DNA of 64,000 nucleotides, taken from contig NZ_PDJU01000008.1 in assembly GCF_004116455.1 (NCBI RefSeq), forward strand, positions 1 through 64,000, given 5' to 3'. Positions within the stretch are counted from its first letter, which is position 1. Every line of letters begins with the position of its first letter. The notes beneath the pieces are model-generated. The model saw only the letters and a list, made by a program, of their open reading frames with translations, was not told the origin of the DNA and searched no databases. This DNA comes from Arcobacter sp. F155. GTDB lineage: Bacteria > Campylobacterota > Campylobacteria > Campylobacterales > Arcobacteraceae. Positions 39,085 to 48,316 of this stretch are shown here, one piece after another. A program made the position numbers and the translations under genes.

Positions 39085-39108
39085 ATTAAAAAGAGAACAA
39101 GGCTTTAG

Positions 39109-39594
39109 ATGTCAACGGTTATACTTTTTATTTCTTATATTCTTATCTCAATGATTTTTACATGGAAATATGTAGATTTTATTAAAGAGAAGCAATGGGA
39201 TATAAAAAGTGCAAGAACTTTACTGGCAATCTTTATAGCAATCATTGGATTACTACTACTTTCTGTACGTGTTGCTTTTTTAGGTGGTATAGAAGATGGA
39301 GAAAAGAATGTAATCAACTTAACTCTTATTTTAGGAGCAACAATAATTTTAATTATTGTGCTTCTTTCTCTTATTGTTATGCATCTTGTTAGAAAGATGA
39401 AATATATGGAAGTTACTTTCAAAATCTCAGAAAAAGACTCAGAAAGAGGCTCTTTATCAGAAAAAGAGATGACTTGCCTTGTAGATAGAAATCAAGTACT
39501 TAACGTACAGAAAATAATCTCTCAACCACAAAACACTGCTATTTCAAAAAGTGAACCTTCAGAAGAAGAGTTCGAAATTATTGAAAAGAAATAA
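39109..39594 (+). CDS. Hypothetical membrane protein with cytoplasmic acidic tail
   Basis: I do not recognise it. The 161-aa product has three hydrophobic helices (about residues 3-22, 35-58, 70-92) and a hydrophilic acidic tail of about 65 residues ending EEEFEIIEKK. It follows the BamB-like gene by 24 bases, with an AAGAGAACAAGG leader, and is probably in the same operon. Convergent with truD. Confidence 0.7.
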   Translation: MSTVILFISYILISMIFTWKYVDFIKEKQWDIKSARTLLAIFIAIIGLLLLSVRVAFLGGIEDGEKNVINLTLILGATIILIIVLLSLIVMHLVRKMKYMEVTFKISEKDSERGSLSEKEMTCLVDRNQVLNVQKIISQPQNTAISKSEPSEEEFEIIEKK

Positions 39595-39603
39595 ACAAGA
39601 AAC

Positions 39604-40605
39604 CTAAGCTTTTAGATTTCTGTTTGCTATATTCTCAATTAAAACTGTTGCATAAGAACCCTTAGGCAAAGTAAATTTCAATGTACATTTTGATGTTTGT
39701 TTATTATATTTTACGCTTACATCTTTAGGATAAACAATAGCATCTCTTCTGTATCCTTTTTCTTGAATATATGTATCATCATAGTTTTCTTCAATTTTTC
39801 TAGCTTTTGTAATACTTCTAAAAGCATGCCTTCCTGGAAGTAAACCTGTAGGAACTATTTTTTTATTTAAAAAGTCTTGAATGATAGTTTCATTTAACTT
39901 CTTAGGTGTAAAGAACTTGTCATTTTTATACTCTCTAAAAACATCACCATCTAAAGGTTCAAACTCATTTTCACTTTTATTAACTCTTTCTACTAACCAC
40001 TTATTATAAAAATCACTTTGATATGCAGAAACAAGCATTTTTGCTAGTTTTCTATCTTTTATAAGTAAATCCCCATAAATATATCTTCTTGCTTTATCAA
40101 GGTTCTCTTTAGCCTCATGACCAAATCTTTGAAAACCAAAATAGTTTGGCATACCAATTTTTGAAATCTCTTTTAATAATTTCTCTATTTTAAAAACATC
40201 TTCTTCTTTTACATCATGTAGTCTTATCTCAAAACTATTACCTTCTAAATCACCAATATTTAGTTTAGTACTATGTAAAAAAGTCTCTTTGATTTCAATT
40301 TTTGGATGTCTAAATTTTTTTAAATCTTTTGCATATTTTCTTGGAATAGATATATACTGAGTTGTTGTTGCATTTTTATCTTTTAGTCCTGCATAACCTA
40401 ACTCATTTTCATATATTTTTAAGCCCTTTGATAAACTCTCTAATAAATCCCAAGTTCCAAGACTCTTTTTCTTTATTTTTGCAATAATAAAGTTTCCCTT
40501 GTTTGTGAACTTTATAGGGTTTTCTACTACAATAAAATCATCTGGATTTTGATAAAACTTAAAGTTTATTGCTTTATGGTTTTGTATAAATTCTCTTTTT
40601 ATCAT
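39604..40605 (-). CDS. truD: tRNA pseudouridine-13 synthase
   Basis: Makes pseudouridine 13 in tRNA-Glu. The catalytic aspartate is in GYAGLKDKNATTTQ near 71-84; FGFQRFG lies near 157-163. 333 aa is normal for TruD. It is a single gene on the minus strand, divergent from the MazG-like gene. Confidence 0.94.
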   Translation of the reverse strand: MIKREFIQNHKAINFKFYQNPDDFIVVENPIKFTNKGNFIIAKIKKKSLGTWDLLESLSKGLKIYENELGYAGLKDKNATTTQYISIPRKYAKDLKKFRHPKIEIKETFLHSTKLNIGDLEGNSFEIRLHDVKEEDVFKIEKLLKEISKIGMPNYFGFQRFGHEAKENLDKARRYIYGDLLIKDRKLAKMLVSAYQSDFYNKWLVERVNKSENEFEPLDGDVFREYKNDKFFTPKKLNETIIQDFLNKKIVPTGLLPGRHAFRSITKARKIEENYDDTYIQEKGYRRDAIVYPKDVSVKYNKQTSKCTLKFTLPKGSYATVLIENIANRNLKA

Positions 40606-40668
40606 TTACTTTTCTTTTTTAAATTTTTGGTATTATATAACAATCTTATTGTTTAAAAGGTTTAATGT

Positions 40669-41016
40669 ATGGATATGGAAAAAATTCAAACAATTATTAA
40701 AGAGTTTTCCACAAAAAGAGATTGGGAAAAGTTTCACAATCCAAAGAATCTAGCTATGGCTTTAAGCGTAGAAGCCTCTGAACTAGTTGAAATCTTTCAA
40801 TGGTTAGATCTAGAACAAGCACAAAATCTAAATTCTGATAAAAAGACTCATGCAAAAGAAGAGATTGCAGATATTGCTGTTTATTTAATAAGAATGTGTA
40901 TGAAATTAGATATTGATTTAGAAGAAGCAATTATTGAAAAAATGAAAAAAAATGAAAAAAAATATCCTTTACTTGATGAAAATGGAAATAAAATTGATTA
41001 TGGGAAGAAAAAATGA
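40669..41016 (+). CDS. MazG-like nucleotide pyrophosphohydrolase
   Basis: A 115-aa all-helical house-cleaning NTPase (dCTPase/RS21-C6-like). SVEASELVEIFQWL (about 30-43) and KEEIADIAVYLIRM (about 65-78) form the EExxE...ExxD metal-binding pattern. It overlaps the deoxyribosyltransferase gene by 4 bases, linking two nucleotide-pool enzymes. ATG 40669 is used; a second ATG two codons later is also possible. Confidence 0.88.
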   Translation: MDMEKIQTIIKEFSTKRDWEKFHNPKNLAMALSVEASELVEIFQWLDLEQAQNLNSDKKTHAKEEIADIAVYLIRMCMKLDIDLEEAIIEKMKKNEKKYPLLDENGNKIDYGKKK

Positions 41017-41510
41017 GAAAGATATATATTGCAGGACCTGACGTTTTTGAACAAGACTCAAAAGACATAGGAAAAAGATACTCTAATCTTTGTAAAGAGT
41101 ATGGGTATGAAGGTTTATATCCATTAGACAATGTTGTAGACTTTAACCAAGAGAAAAAGAAAATTGCAAAAGATATATACAAAGCAAACAAAAATTTAAT
41201 TGACTCTTGTGATATAGTAATTGCAAACCTTAATTCTTTTAGAGGAAAAGAGAGTGATAGTGGAACTGTTTGGGAGTGTGGTTATGCAACTGCAAAGGGC
41301 AAAAAAGTCTATGGTTATTTACATAGACATAATAGCTACCAAGAACAGTTCACAAGTGAAGAAAAAATGTCTAGTAAAGATGGTTTTATAGACTTACAAG
41401 GAAGAGTTATAGAAGACTTTGACTACCCTGTTAACTTAATGATTGCATGCTCTGTTGAAACAATAGTAGTAGGTGATTTTGAAGATGTACTAAAAATTTT
41501 AGAAAATTAA
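41013..41510 (+). CDS. Nucleoside 2-deoxyribosyltransferase-like protein
   Basis: A 165-aa protein with IYIAGPDVFEQDS (residues 4-16), the mid motif DIVIANLNSFRGKESDSGT (about 68-86), and WECGYATAKGKKVYGY. The catalytic glutamate is probably that of WECGYA. Such enzymes exchange or hydrolyse the base of 2-deoxynucleosides or their monophosphates. Coupling to the MazG-like enzyme suggests deoxynucleotide pool cleaning or salvage. Confidence 0.87.
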   Translation: MRKIYIAGPDVFEQDSKDIGKRYSNLCKEYGYEGLYPLDNVVDFNQEKKKIAKDIYKANKNLIDSCDIVIANLNSFRGKESDSGTVWECGYATAKGKKVYGYLHRHNSYQEQFTSEEKMSSKDGFIDLQGRVIEDFDYPVNLMIACSVETIVVGDFEDVLKILEN

Positions 41511-41522
41511 ATATTTAAATAG

Positions 41523-41528
41523 TATAAT
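41523..41528 (+). promoter_or_regulatory. -10 element for the ATT-start histidine kinase
   Basis: TATAAT 27 bases before the proposed ATT start, with AAGGA at 41543-41547 between the two. It sits just after the end of the deoxyribosyltransferase gene. Confidence 0.55.
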
Positions 41529-41554
41529 CACAAAAATTATTAAAGGAAGACTCC

Positions 41555-43333
41555 ATTCAAATTAGTTCTAAACAAAAAATAAAAAATTTAAGAAGCCTTT
41601 TTACAATAATCTTTGTTTTATTAGCTGCTTTTAGTTTAGTTATTTTTGACTACATTTCTACAAAAACAAAAGAGTATCACCTAAACCAAAAAACAATGAC
41701 ATACGAAAGAGCTTATCATACTATTTATGACCAATATAAAGAGCTTTCTTATGTTGTTTTTACAGGTCTTTTAAAACTTACAGATGTACAAAATGAATTT
41801 AAATATATAAATAATAAAACAGAAAAAGAAAAAAAAGAGATAAAAAGAGAACTATATATCAAAGTGTTAAATAGATTTAATACTTTAGATGATAAAAAGC
41901 TTACAAATATTACTTTTATACTTCCAAATAGTGAAATCTTTTTAGACATGAAACAACCCCTAACAAAAACTTCTATGAATGAAAATAAAAGAGCTTTTAA
42001 TTTTGTAAAAAATAATAAAGAAGATATGGATAGCTTTGAAGTAAAAGATGAAGATACAGGTTTTAACTTTTTATATTCAATTAAAGTAGAAAATGAAGTT
42101 GTTGGGTTTTTAAATATTACTTTTAGTGAACAAGCAATTACTTCTTCACTAATGAAGCAATATTATGTTCTTACAAACTTTATTATTAAAGATGATAACT
42201 TTTCAAAAGAGTATTTAAAAACTACTAAAGAGTACAAAGCTGCTCATTTTGATGGTTTCTTGCACAATACAAATATCTTAACTGAATTAAGAGACGTTTC
42301 AAGAAAAGATATTTTAGTTTTAAAACCAAGTAAAAGTATGTCTATTAAAATATATAAAGAAGCAATGGAAAATAAAGCTAACTCTATTTTTATAAACAAA
42401 GATAATATCATAGTTACAACTATTCCAATTATGAATAAACTTAGAAATAAACAAGAGGCTTTTTTAGCAATATTAAGTAAAGAAGATGGACTTAGTAATT
42501 TAGAAAAAACCTATAAACTTATACTTCTACTTTTAATATTTTTATACCTGTCTATTTTATTAGCTCTATATTTTTTAATATCAAGAAGTATTGCTGAAAA
42601 AAATAGTTTAAATAAAATTATCAAAAAAGACAAACAGCTATTAGAGCAGATGAAACTTGCTCAAATGGGTGAGATGATAGGAAACATTGCCCACCAATGG
42701 AGACAGCCTTTATCTACTATTAGTACTGCTGCAAGTGGTCTAAAAATGAAACATGAATTTGATATGTTAGAAAAAGATGATATCCCAGAATTTACAGATA
42801 CAATAGTTACAAATACAAAATATCTTTCAGAAACAATTGATACTTTTAGAGACTTTATTAAAGAAGAAAAAGAGACAAAAGAGATTGTGATTCAAGAAAG
42901 AATAGATGAGACACTAAAAATTGTAAGAGCAAGTTTAGAAAATAGTCATATTAAACTTATAAATAATATCGACTATGAAAACCCTATTAAAGTTGAGCTT
43001 GTTGCAGAAGAGTTAGCTCAGGTTTTAATCAACATTTTAAACAATGCCAAAGATGTAATTCTTCAAAGAAAAATAGAAGATGGAACAATTACACTTGCTT
43101 TAATAAAAACAAATAAAAACTTCAAAATAACTATCGAAGATAATGCTAAAGGCATTGAAAAAGATGTATTACCTAAAATATTTGACCCATACTTCACTAC
43201 AAAACATCAGTTTCATGGAACAGGCTTAGGTTTATATATGAGTAAGATTATTGTAGAGAAGCACCTTTTTGGTCAGCTTGAAGTTGAAAATACTAAAAAA
43301 GGAGCAAAGTTTACTATAACTATTCCCTTATAG
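41555..43333 (+). CDS. Sensor histidine kinase, apparently starting at ATT
   Basis: An orthodox membrane sensor of 592 aa when started at ATT. Residues 14-31 form the first membrane helix; 32-318 a periplasmic sensing domain; 320-341 the second helix. The phosphoacceptor histidine is in GNIAHQWRQPLS near 380, and a HATPase domain runs to the end with NILNNAKD, DNAKGI and GTGLGLYMSK. The first ATG in frame (41696) would delete helix 1. Between the in-frame stop at 41525-41527 and 41696 there is no ATG, GTG or TTG, but ATT at 41555 has AAGGA seven bases upstream. No response-regulator gene is adjacent. Confidence 0.85.
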   Translation: MQISSKQKIKNLRSLFTIIFVLLAAFSLVIFDYISTKTKEYHLNQKTMTYERAYHTIYDQYKELSYVVFTGLLKLTDVQNEFKYINNKTEKEKKEIKRELYIKVLNRFNTLDDKKLTNITFILPNSEIFLDMKQPLTKTSMNENKRAFNFVKNNKEDMDSFEVKDEDTGFNFLYSIKVENEVVGFLNITFSEQAITSSLMKQYYVLTNFIIKDDNFSKEYLKTTKEYKAAHFDGFLHNTNILTELRDVSRKDILVLKPSKSMSIKIYKEAMENKANSIFINKDNIIVTTIPIMNKLRNKQEAFLAILSKEDGLSNLEKTYKLILLLLIFLYLSILLALYFLISRSIAEKNSLNKIIKKDKQLLEQMKLAQMGEMIGNIAHQWRQPLSTISTAASGLKMKHEFDMLEKDDIPEFTDTIVTNTKYLSETIDTFRDFIKEEKETKEIVIQERIDETLKIVRASLENSHIKLINNIDYENPIKVELVAEELAQVLINILNNAKDVILQRKIEDGTITLALIKTNKNFKITIEDNAKGIEKDVLPKIFDPYFTTKHQFHGTGLGLYMSKIIVEKHLFGQLEVENTKKGAKFTITIPL

Positions 43334-43341
43334 TAAACTAC

Positions 43342-46125
43342 TTACTCAACAACTTTTGTAAACTCTTCATAAAGATTATTTGTAAGAGGAGTTTCAAGTT
43401 TTAGTTCTAAATCTATTGGCTTTTCATTTTTATAAGATTTGGTATTTGCCAATCCTAAATAAATAAAAGGCTGAACCTTTTTATCAACATGTGAAAATTT
43501 TCTTACAAAGATATGAAGTTTAACTGCGTGTTTTTTGTTTTCAATAAGTCTTTTTCCATCACCTTTATCGTAACTCATAGAAGGCTTACTTGAATAAGTA
43601 AAAAGTTCTTTTGAAAGAAAAGCATTTTCATACTTGGCACCCTTTGTAAACTTATCTTTTTCAATAGTTATAAAAAGGAAGAAATCATCTTTAAACTTTA
43701 AAAAACCACTTCCTCTAAAAGAGCTATGAATTTTATCAAAATTGCATAATTGGGCGATATTTAACATATTGTATTTTTCATAAAGTTTTAAAAATGGTAA
43801 ACCATAGTTCTTTACACCAAACTCTTTTTCATATTTTATTAAAGCATAATTTATAGAATCTAAAAGTAAATCTCTTTTAAAATCACTTGCTAATAATTCA
43901 TCAAACTCTTTAGTTCTAGATAAAGTATCTCTTTTTAAAGTAGCAAGTTTCAAAAACCTTTGCTTCTGAGCAGAATCAAAAAACTGCTCATCTAAAAATC
44001 TAAAACTATGAATAAGTGTTTCTTCACTAACTTCTTTTAAATACTTTTTTAAATACTCAAGTGCAAAAGAAATAGAAGTCTCTTTATTTGATATTAGATA
44101 CTTTAAAATTGCAAATTCATAAACTCTTTTTATTGGCATCAAGCCTTGAATAAACCTAAGAGCTTTTACAAAGTTTTCATCTTCGCATGCTTTTTTATAA
44201 GGGCTATTTTTCTCAACTTTACAAATAAACTCTTCGTAGGATTTAGAGTAAGAAATAAAGTCTAAGATATCTATATATTCATCATAATGAATATAATCAC
44301 TAAGTCTAGGAATAGTCTTTAGATTTTGCGAAGTTTTAAACTCTAAATACTGCTCTTTTAAATATTTCAAACTATTAAAGTTTTCGTTTTCAATTTGTTC
44401 TAAAACTCTTCTTTTAGCAATTTCATCCATGATAATATGAGCATTAGGAAAGTTTGAGAAATTATTGTTTAGTGATAATTTTATACTATCTTTATCAAAA
44501 CGTTTTTTACCTACAAGTGATAAAGCAATAAGATAAGCTCTATTATGATTTCCAATAAAATCAAGTACTGTTAAAAACTCTTTATCACTATTTTTTCTTA
44601 ATCCTCTTCCTAGCTGTTGTACAAATACAATTGAAGAGTTTGTAGGTCGAAGCATCAAAACAGTATTTACATTTGGAATATCAACACCTTCATTAAATAT
44701 ATCCACAGTGAAAATAACTTCAAGTTCATTCGTACTACTTTGCAGTTTTTTAATAGAGTTTTCTCTTTTTATAATAGAGTCTTCACTTGTTAAGGCTGTT
44801 GCTTTAATTCCTCTTTTATTAAACTCTTCACTCATAAAATTTGCATGCTCTTTAGAAGCACAAAAGCCTAAGGCTCTTCTTTTGTCTCCACTAAACCCAT
44901 AAAAGTTCATCTTCTCAATGATAAAATCAACTCTTTTATTTATCATCAAAAACTTTGAAAGCTTTTTTATATTTGTTAAATCAATATTCTCATAATCAAG
45001 CTCTTTTATATCTTCAATTCCAAAATAGTGAAAAGAACTTACTAAGCTTTTTTCTAAAGCTTCATTCAAAGTTACTTCACAGGCTAAATTATCATCAAAA
45101 AAATCAAAAATAGAAACCTCATCAGTTCTATTTGCAGTTGCTGTAAGTCCTAATAAAAACCTTGGTTTAAAGTAGCTTTTTACACACTCATAACTTTTAC
45201 TTGCTATATGATGAGCCTCATCAACTACTATATAGTCAAACTCTTGGGCTTCAAACTTTTTGTAGTATTTACTTAGTGTTTGAATTGTTGCAAAAATAAA
45301 CTCACATTTTGTATCTTTTTTATTTCCCGTAAAAAAGCCCATAGTTTTGTCTTTAATTACAGCTTCAAAACTCTTTCTAGCACTAATTAAGATATCTTCT
45401 CTATGAACTATAAATAATACTTTCTTTGCATCAAACTGTTTTATATCAAAGACACTTAAAAAAGTTTTTCCTATTCCTGTTGATGCAATTGCAAGGGCTT
45501 TATTTTCACCACTATTTCTTAAAAAGTCTAGCCTTTGTAAAGCCTCTTTTTGCATAAGATTTAATCTAAACTCTTTTCGTGTAAAACTTTGTATTGGCTC
45601 TTGTTTTAACTTAAAACTTTTATACTCATCTAAAAACTCTTTATCTACATATATTGAATTATCCCAAAGTTTATTAAAATCAGAAAAAAGCTCTTTTATA
45701 AAAACATCTTCTTTTTTTAAAACTGTTTTAATATTCCACTCTATATTTGATTTAAAAGCACTTGCTGTTAAGTTTGAAGAACCAATTAACAGTTTATACT
45801 CATCTTCAAACTCAAAGATATAAGCTTTTGGATGGAAGCCTATTTGATTATTTGCACTATCAAATATCTTAAGCTCGATATTTTCAAACTCTTTTATTTT
45901 TTCTAAGGCTTTTTCATCTGTAAAGTTAAGATATGTAGAACTTAAGACTTTTCCTTTAATTCCTCTTTGTTCACACTTTTTTAGGTTTTGAAGTATAAGT
46001 TGAAGTCCTGAATAGTTTATAAATGCAACATTAAAATAAAAACTCTTACATGAGTCTAACAAGGATACAAACTGATTATAAAAATTACTATCTTGGGAAT
46101 TTGTTATTAATTTAAGATTTTTCAA
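43342..46125 (-). CDS. PLD-domain superfamily 2 helicase with DUF3427-like C-terminus
   Basis: A 927-aa protein in three parts. Residues 1-170 are a phospholipase-D-like nuclease module with a single HPK motif at 98-100 and GSSN at 115-118. The SF2 helicase has Walker A ASTGIGKT at 214-221, DEAH at 302-305, LGLTATANR at 325-333, and motif VI QQLGRGLRK. The C-terminal ~400 residues have the make-up of DUF3427 proteins, ending in a beta-rich domain. Possibly DNA or RNA processing or phage defence; no partner gene is beside it. Base composition is like the neighbours. Confidence 0.85.
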   Translation of the reverse strand: MKNLKLITNSQDSNFYNQFVSLLDSCKSFYFNVAFINYSGLQLILQNLKKCEQRGIKGKVLSSTYLNFTDEKALEKIKEFENIELKIFDSANNQIGFHPKAYIFEFEDEYKLLIGSSNLTASAFKSNIEWNIKTVLKKEDVFIKELFSDFNKLWDNSIYVDKEFLDEYKSFKLKQEPIQSFTRKEFRLNLMQKEALQRLDFLRNSGENKALAIASTGIGKTFLSVFDIKQFDAKKVLFIVHREDILISARKSFEAVIKDKTMGFFTGNKKDTKCEFIFATIQTLSKYYKKFEAQEFDYIVVDEAHHIASKSYECVKSYFKPRFLLGLTATANRTDEVSIFDFFDDNLACEVTLNEALEKSLVSSFHYFGIEDIKELDYENIDLTNIKKLSKFLMINKRVDFIIEKMNFYGFSGDKRRALGFCASKEHANFMSEEFNKRGIKATALTSEDSIIKRENSIKKLQSSTNELEVIFTVDIFNEGVDIPNVNTVLMLRPTNSSIVFVQQLGRGLRKNSDKEFLTVLDFIGNHNRAYLIALSLVGKKRFDKDSIKLSLNNNFSNFPNAHIIMDEIAKRRVLEQIENENFNSLKYLKEQYLEFKTSQNLKTIPRLSDYIHYDEYIDILDFISYSKSYEEFICKVEKNSPYKKACEDENFVKALRFIQGLMPIKRVYEFAILKYLISNKETSISFALEYLKKYLKEVSEETLIHSFRFLDEQFFDSAQKQRFLKLATLKRDTLSRTKEFDELLASDFKRDLLLDSINYALIKYEKEFGVKNYGLPFLKLYEKYNMLNIAQLCNFDKIHSSFRGSGFLKFKDDFFLFITIEKDKFTKGAKYENAFLSKELFTYSSKPSMSYDKGDGKRLIENKKHAVKLHIFVRKFSHVDKKVQPFIYLGLANTKSYKNEKPIDLELKLETPLTNNLYEEFTKVVE

Positions 46126-46141
46126 AAAAGAGATTTCCTTT

Positions 46142-46498
46142 TTAGATTTTATACTCTAAAAGTATCTCTTTTTTTATAAATTTAGTTGTGGCATTTGATG
46201 TTGCCTCAGCATCTATTTTAGGAGCACACCCTGCTTCGTATGCTTCTTTCCATCTTAAAGCACATAAACACCATTTATCACCCTCTTGTAAACCAGGGAA
46301 TCCAAACTGTGGTACTGGTGTTGTTAAGTCATTACCTTGTTTTTTAGAAAACTCTAAAAACTCATTTGTCATGATTGCACACACTGTATGAGTTCCATGG
46401 TCTTCTGGGCTTGTTCGACAAACTCCATCTCTATAAAAACCTGTCATTGGAGAAGTACAACAAACGCTTAAGTTTGTTCCTAAAATATTTGTTTGCAT
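46142..46498 (-). CDS. DUF2237-family protein
   Basis: A 118-aa conserved protein of unknown function. Its motifs CSP-like SPMTGFYRDG (about 16-25), EDHGTHTVCAIMT (about 32-44) and GDKWCLCALRW (about 73-83) are those of DUF2237, with several conserved cysteines and a histidine that could bind metal. The gene has its own leader with AAAAGGAT before the ATG. No functional hint from neighbours. Confidence 0.85.
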   Translation of the reverse strand: MQTNILGTNLSVCCTSPMTGFYRDGVCRTSPEDHGTHTVCAIMTNEFLEFSKKQGNDLTTPVPQFGFPGLQEGDKWCLCALRWKEAYEAGCAPKIDAEATSNATTKFIKKEILLEYKI

Positions 46499-46607
46499 TT
46501 TTTATCCTTTTAATTGTCACGATTTTATAGTTTTAAACTTTAGGATAAAAAAAGTTTCTAAACTGTATTAATAAATTTATCTTTTTATAATTTTTATTAT
46601 TTGAGAG

Positions 46608-47459
46608 TTATTCTATGATAGTAAGTTTTGTTCCTAAGTCTGCCATTCCACAATTATATAAAAAACTAGTTACTATACCATTTACTCCTGTTTTAGCATA
46701 ATCTTGAACATTTGAGATATTTATTCCACCTGCTGCTAATATATTTATATTCTCATAACAGTATCTATTTTTATACTCAATTACCTCTTCTATAAGCTCA
46801 AGACTTGCTTTATCTATTTGAATAACATCAACTCCATATTGCATTAAAGCTTTTATATCATCAAAACAAGAAGACTCTACTATAATCTTTTTTTCTGGTG
46901 CCATTTTTTTATACTTATTTATTTGTTGATAAAACTCTTTATTTGAACTATATATTTCTCTATGTTGTTTAAAAAAAAGTATAGTTTCACTTAGACCTAA
47001 ACGATGAGGCATAGCACCACCATTTAAAATTGAGTTTATACAAAACTTTTTAGAAAATGGAAAACTCTTTCTAGTTGTAAGAAGTTCACAAGAAGGATTA
47101 ACTTCTTTTATAAGCATTAGCATCTTATTTGTTTGTGTAGCTATTTTACAACTATACTCTAAAAGTACTTGCACTAATTTATAAGCTTGATGAACATTAT
47201 TATAGTCCCCTTCAAACTCTAATATTGTTTCACCCTTTGTAAGTTTAGTTCTATTTGAAACAAAGAAGTTTACTTTACAAGATAAAAGTTCGGCAATTCT
47301 TGCAGCTTCCTTTGAAGAAGATACAATAATATCCTCCCTTGTAAAAACTTTTAGATTTGCTTTTTTATCTTTACACTCTTGAAGATGAGTGGTTAAATCA
47401 AAATATGGTAAATCCTCTTTTATATACTCTTGTAATTCACTATCACTAAAAGTAAGCAT
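46608..47459 (-). CDS. modD: ModD, NadC-like protein of molybdate loci
   Basis: A 283-aa paralogue of quinolinate phosphoribosyltransferase found with molybdate transporters; its reaction is not established. N-terminal LPYFDLTT (about 17-24), RKSFPFSKKFCINSILNGGAMPHRLGL-type central segment (about 131-157), and C-terminal LAAGGIN-x-SNVQDYAKTGV (about 243-260) follow the NadC fold. It is 5 bases behind modC and last in the mod operon. Confidence 0.88.
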   Translation of the reverse strand: MLTFSDSELQEYIKEDLPYFDLTTHLQECKDKKANLKVFTREDIIVSSSKEAARIAELLSCKVNFFVSNRTKLTKGETILEFEGDYNNVHQAYKLVQVLLEYSCKIATQTNKMLMLIKEVNPSCELLTTRKSFPFSKKFCINSILNGGAMPHRLGLSETILFFKQHREIYSSNKEFYQQINKYKKMAPEKKIIVESSCFDDIKALMQYGVDVIQIDKASLELIEEVIEYKNRYCYENINILAAGGINISNVQDYAKTGVNGIVTSFLYNCGMADLGTKLTIIE

Positions 47460-47464
47460 ATTGT

Positions 47465-48316
47465 TTAACCTTTTATTGTAGGAGCAAAAGCTTTTGTACT
47501 TACTCGAATATCTTGCCCTACTTTTAACTCTTTTGCTTCATTTGATGTTATTGTTACTTCAACTAGTTGTTGCCCTATTGCTATAATTGCAATATAAATC
47601 ACATCTACTTTTACAATATCAAGAACTTTTCCCTCAAAAGAGAACTTTGCACTTCCACTTGTTTTAAGTAGCACACTTTTCGCATCTCCATCATCTACAA
47701 CATTTCCGTCTTTTAAAACAATTACTCTATTGCTAAGTTTATAAATTTCACTTGGGTCATGACTTACTAAAATAGTTGTTGTTTCAAACTCTTTATGTAG
47801 TTGTAATATCTCATCTTGAAGTTTAATTCTCATATTTGGGTCTAATGCAGATAAAGGTTCATCCATTAAAAGAAGTTTTGGTCTATTCATCATAGCCCTA
47901 CAAAGACTTACACGCTGTTTTTGTCCACCACTTAAACTATTTGGTAATCTATTTGCTAAGGCTTCCAAATCTGTTATTTTTAAAAGATGACTTGCTAACT
48001 CTTTATCTTTATTTACAAAAAATAGATTCTCTATTACTGTCATATTAGGGAAAAGTGCATAGTCTTGGAAAACAAAACCTATTTTTCTTTTTTGTACTGG
48101 CAAAAACTCTTTTTCATCTTGCCAAATTTCATTATCAACTTTTATAATTCCTTCTGCCTTTTCAAGTCCAGCTAAACTTCTAAGCAGAGTTGTTTTTCCA
48201 CTTCCACTAAGTCCAGTTAAGGCTATAAAATCTTTATTATTAATATTTAAATTTACATCAAGATTCATAGCCCCTTGTGAGCCATGAAGTTCTTTTTTTA
48301 TATCTATTTCTATCAT
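47465..48316 (-). CDS. modC: Molybdate ABC transporter ATP-binding protein
   Basis: Energises molybdate uptake. Walker A GLSGSGKTTLL is at about 35-45, the signature LSGGQKQRVSL near 128-138, Walker B LLLMDEPLSALD near 147-158, and the H-loop VSHDP. A C-terminal TOBE/Mop domain follows (about 215-283), as in ModC. 283 aa is somewhat short, with one Mop-like half. It overlaps modB by 4 bases. Confidence 0.94.
   Translation of the reverse strand: MIEIDIKKELHGSQGAMNLDVNLNINNKDFIALTGLSGSGKTTLLRSLAGLEKAEGIIKVDNEIWQDEKEFLPVQKRKIGFVFQDYALFPNMTVIENLFFVNKDKELASHLLKITDLEALANRLPNSLSGGQKQRVSLCRAMMNRPKLLLMDEPLSALDPNMRIKLQDEILQLHKEFETTTILVSHDPSEIYKLSNRVIVLKDGNVVDDGDAKSVLLKTSGSAKFSFEGKVLDIVKVDVIYIAIIAIGQQLVEVTITSNEAKELKVGQDIRVSTKAFAPTIKG

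Noticed and set aside
41696-43333. Histidine kinase starting at the first ATG
   Set aside because: This start removes the first membrane helix and has no ribosome site; the upstream ATT has both a ribosome site and a -10 in place.
46520-46560. Terminator after modD
   Set aside because: AGTTT-AG-AAACT with T7 looks suggestive but leaves no room for a loop; the alternative AAACTTT/AAAGTTT stem has no U-tract.
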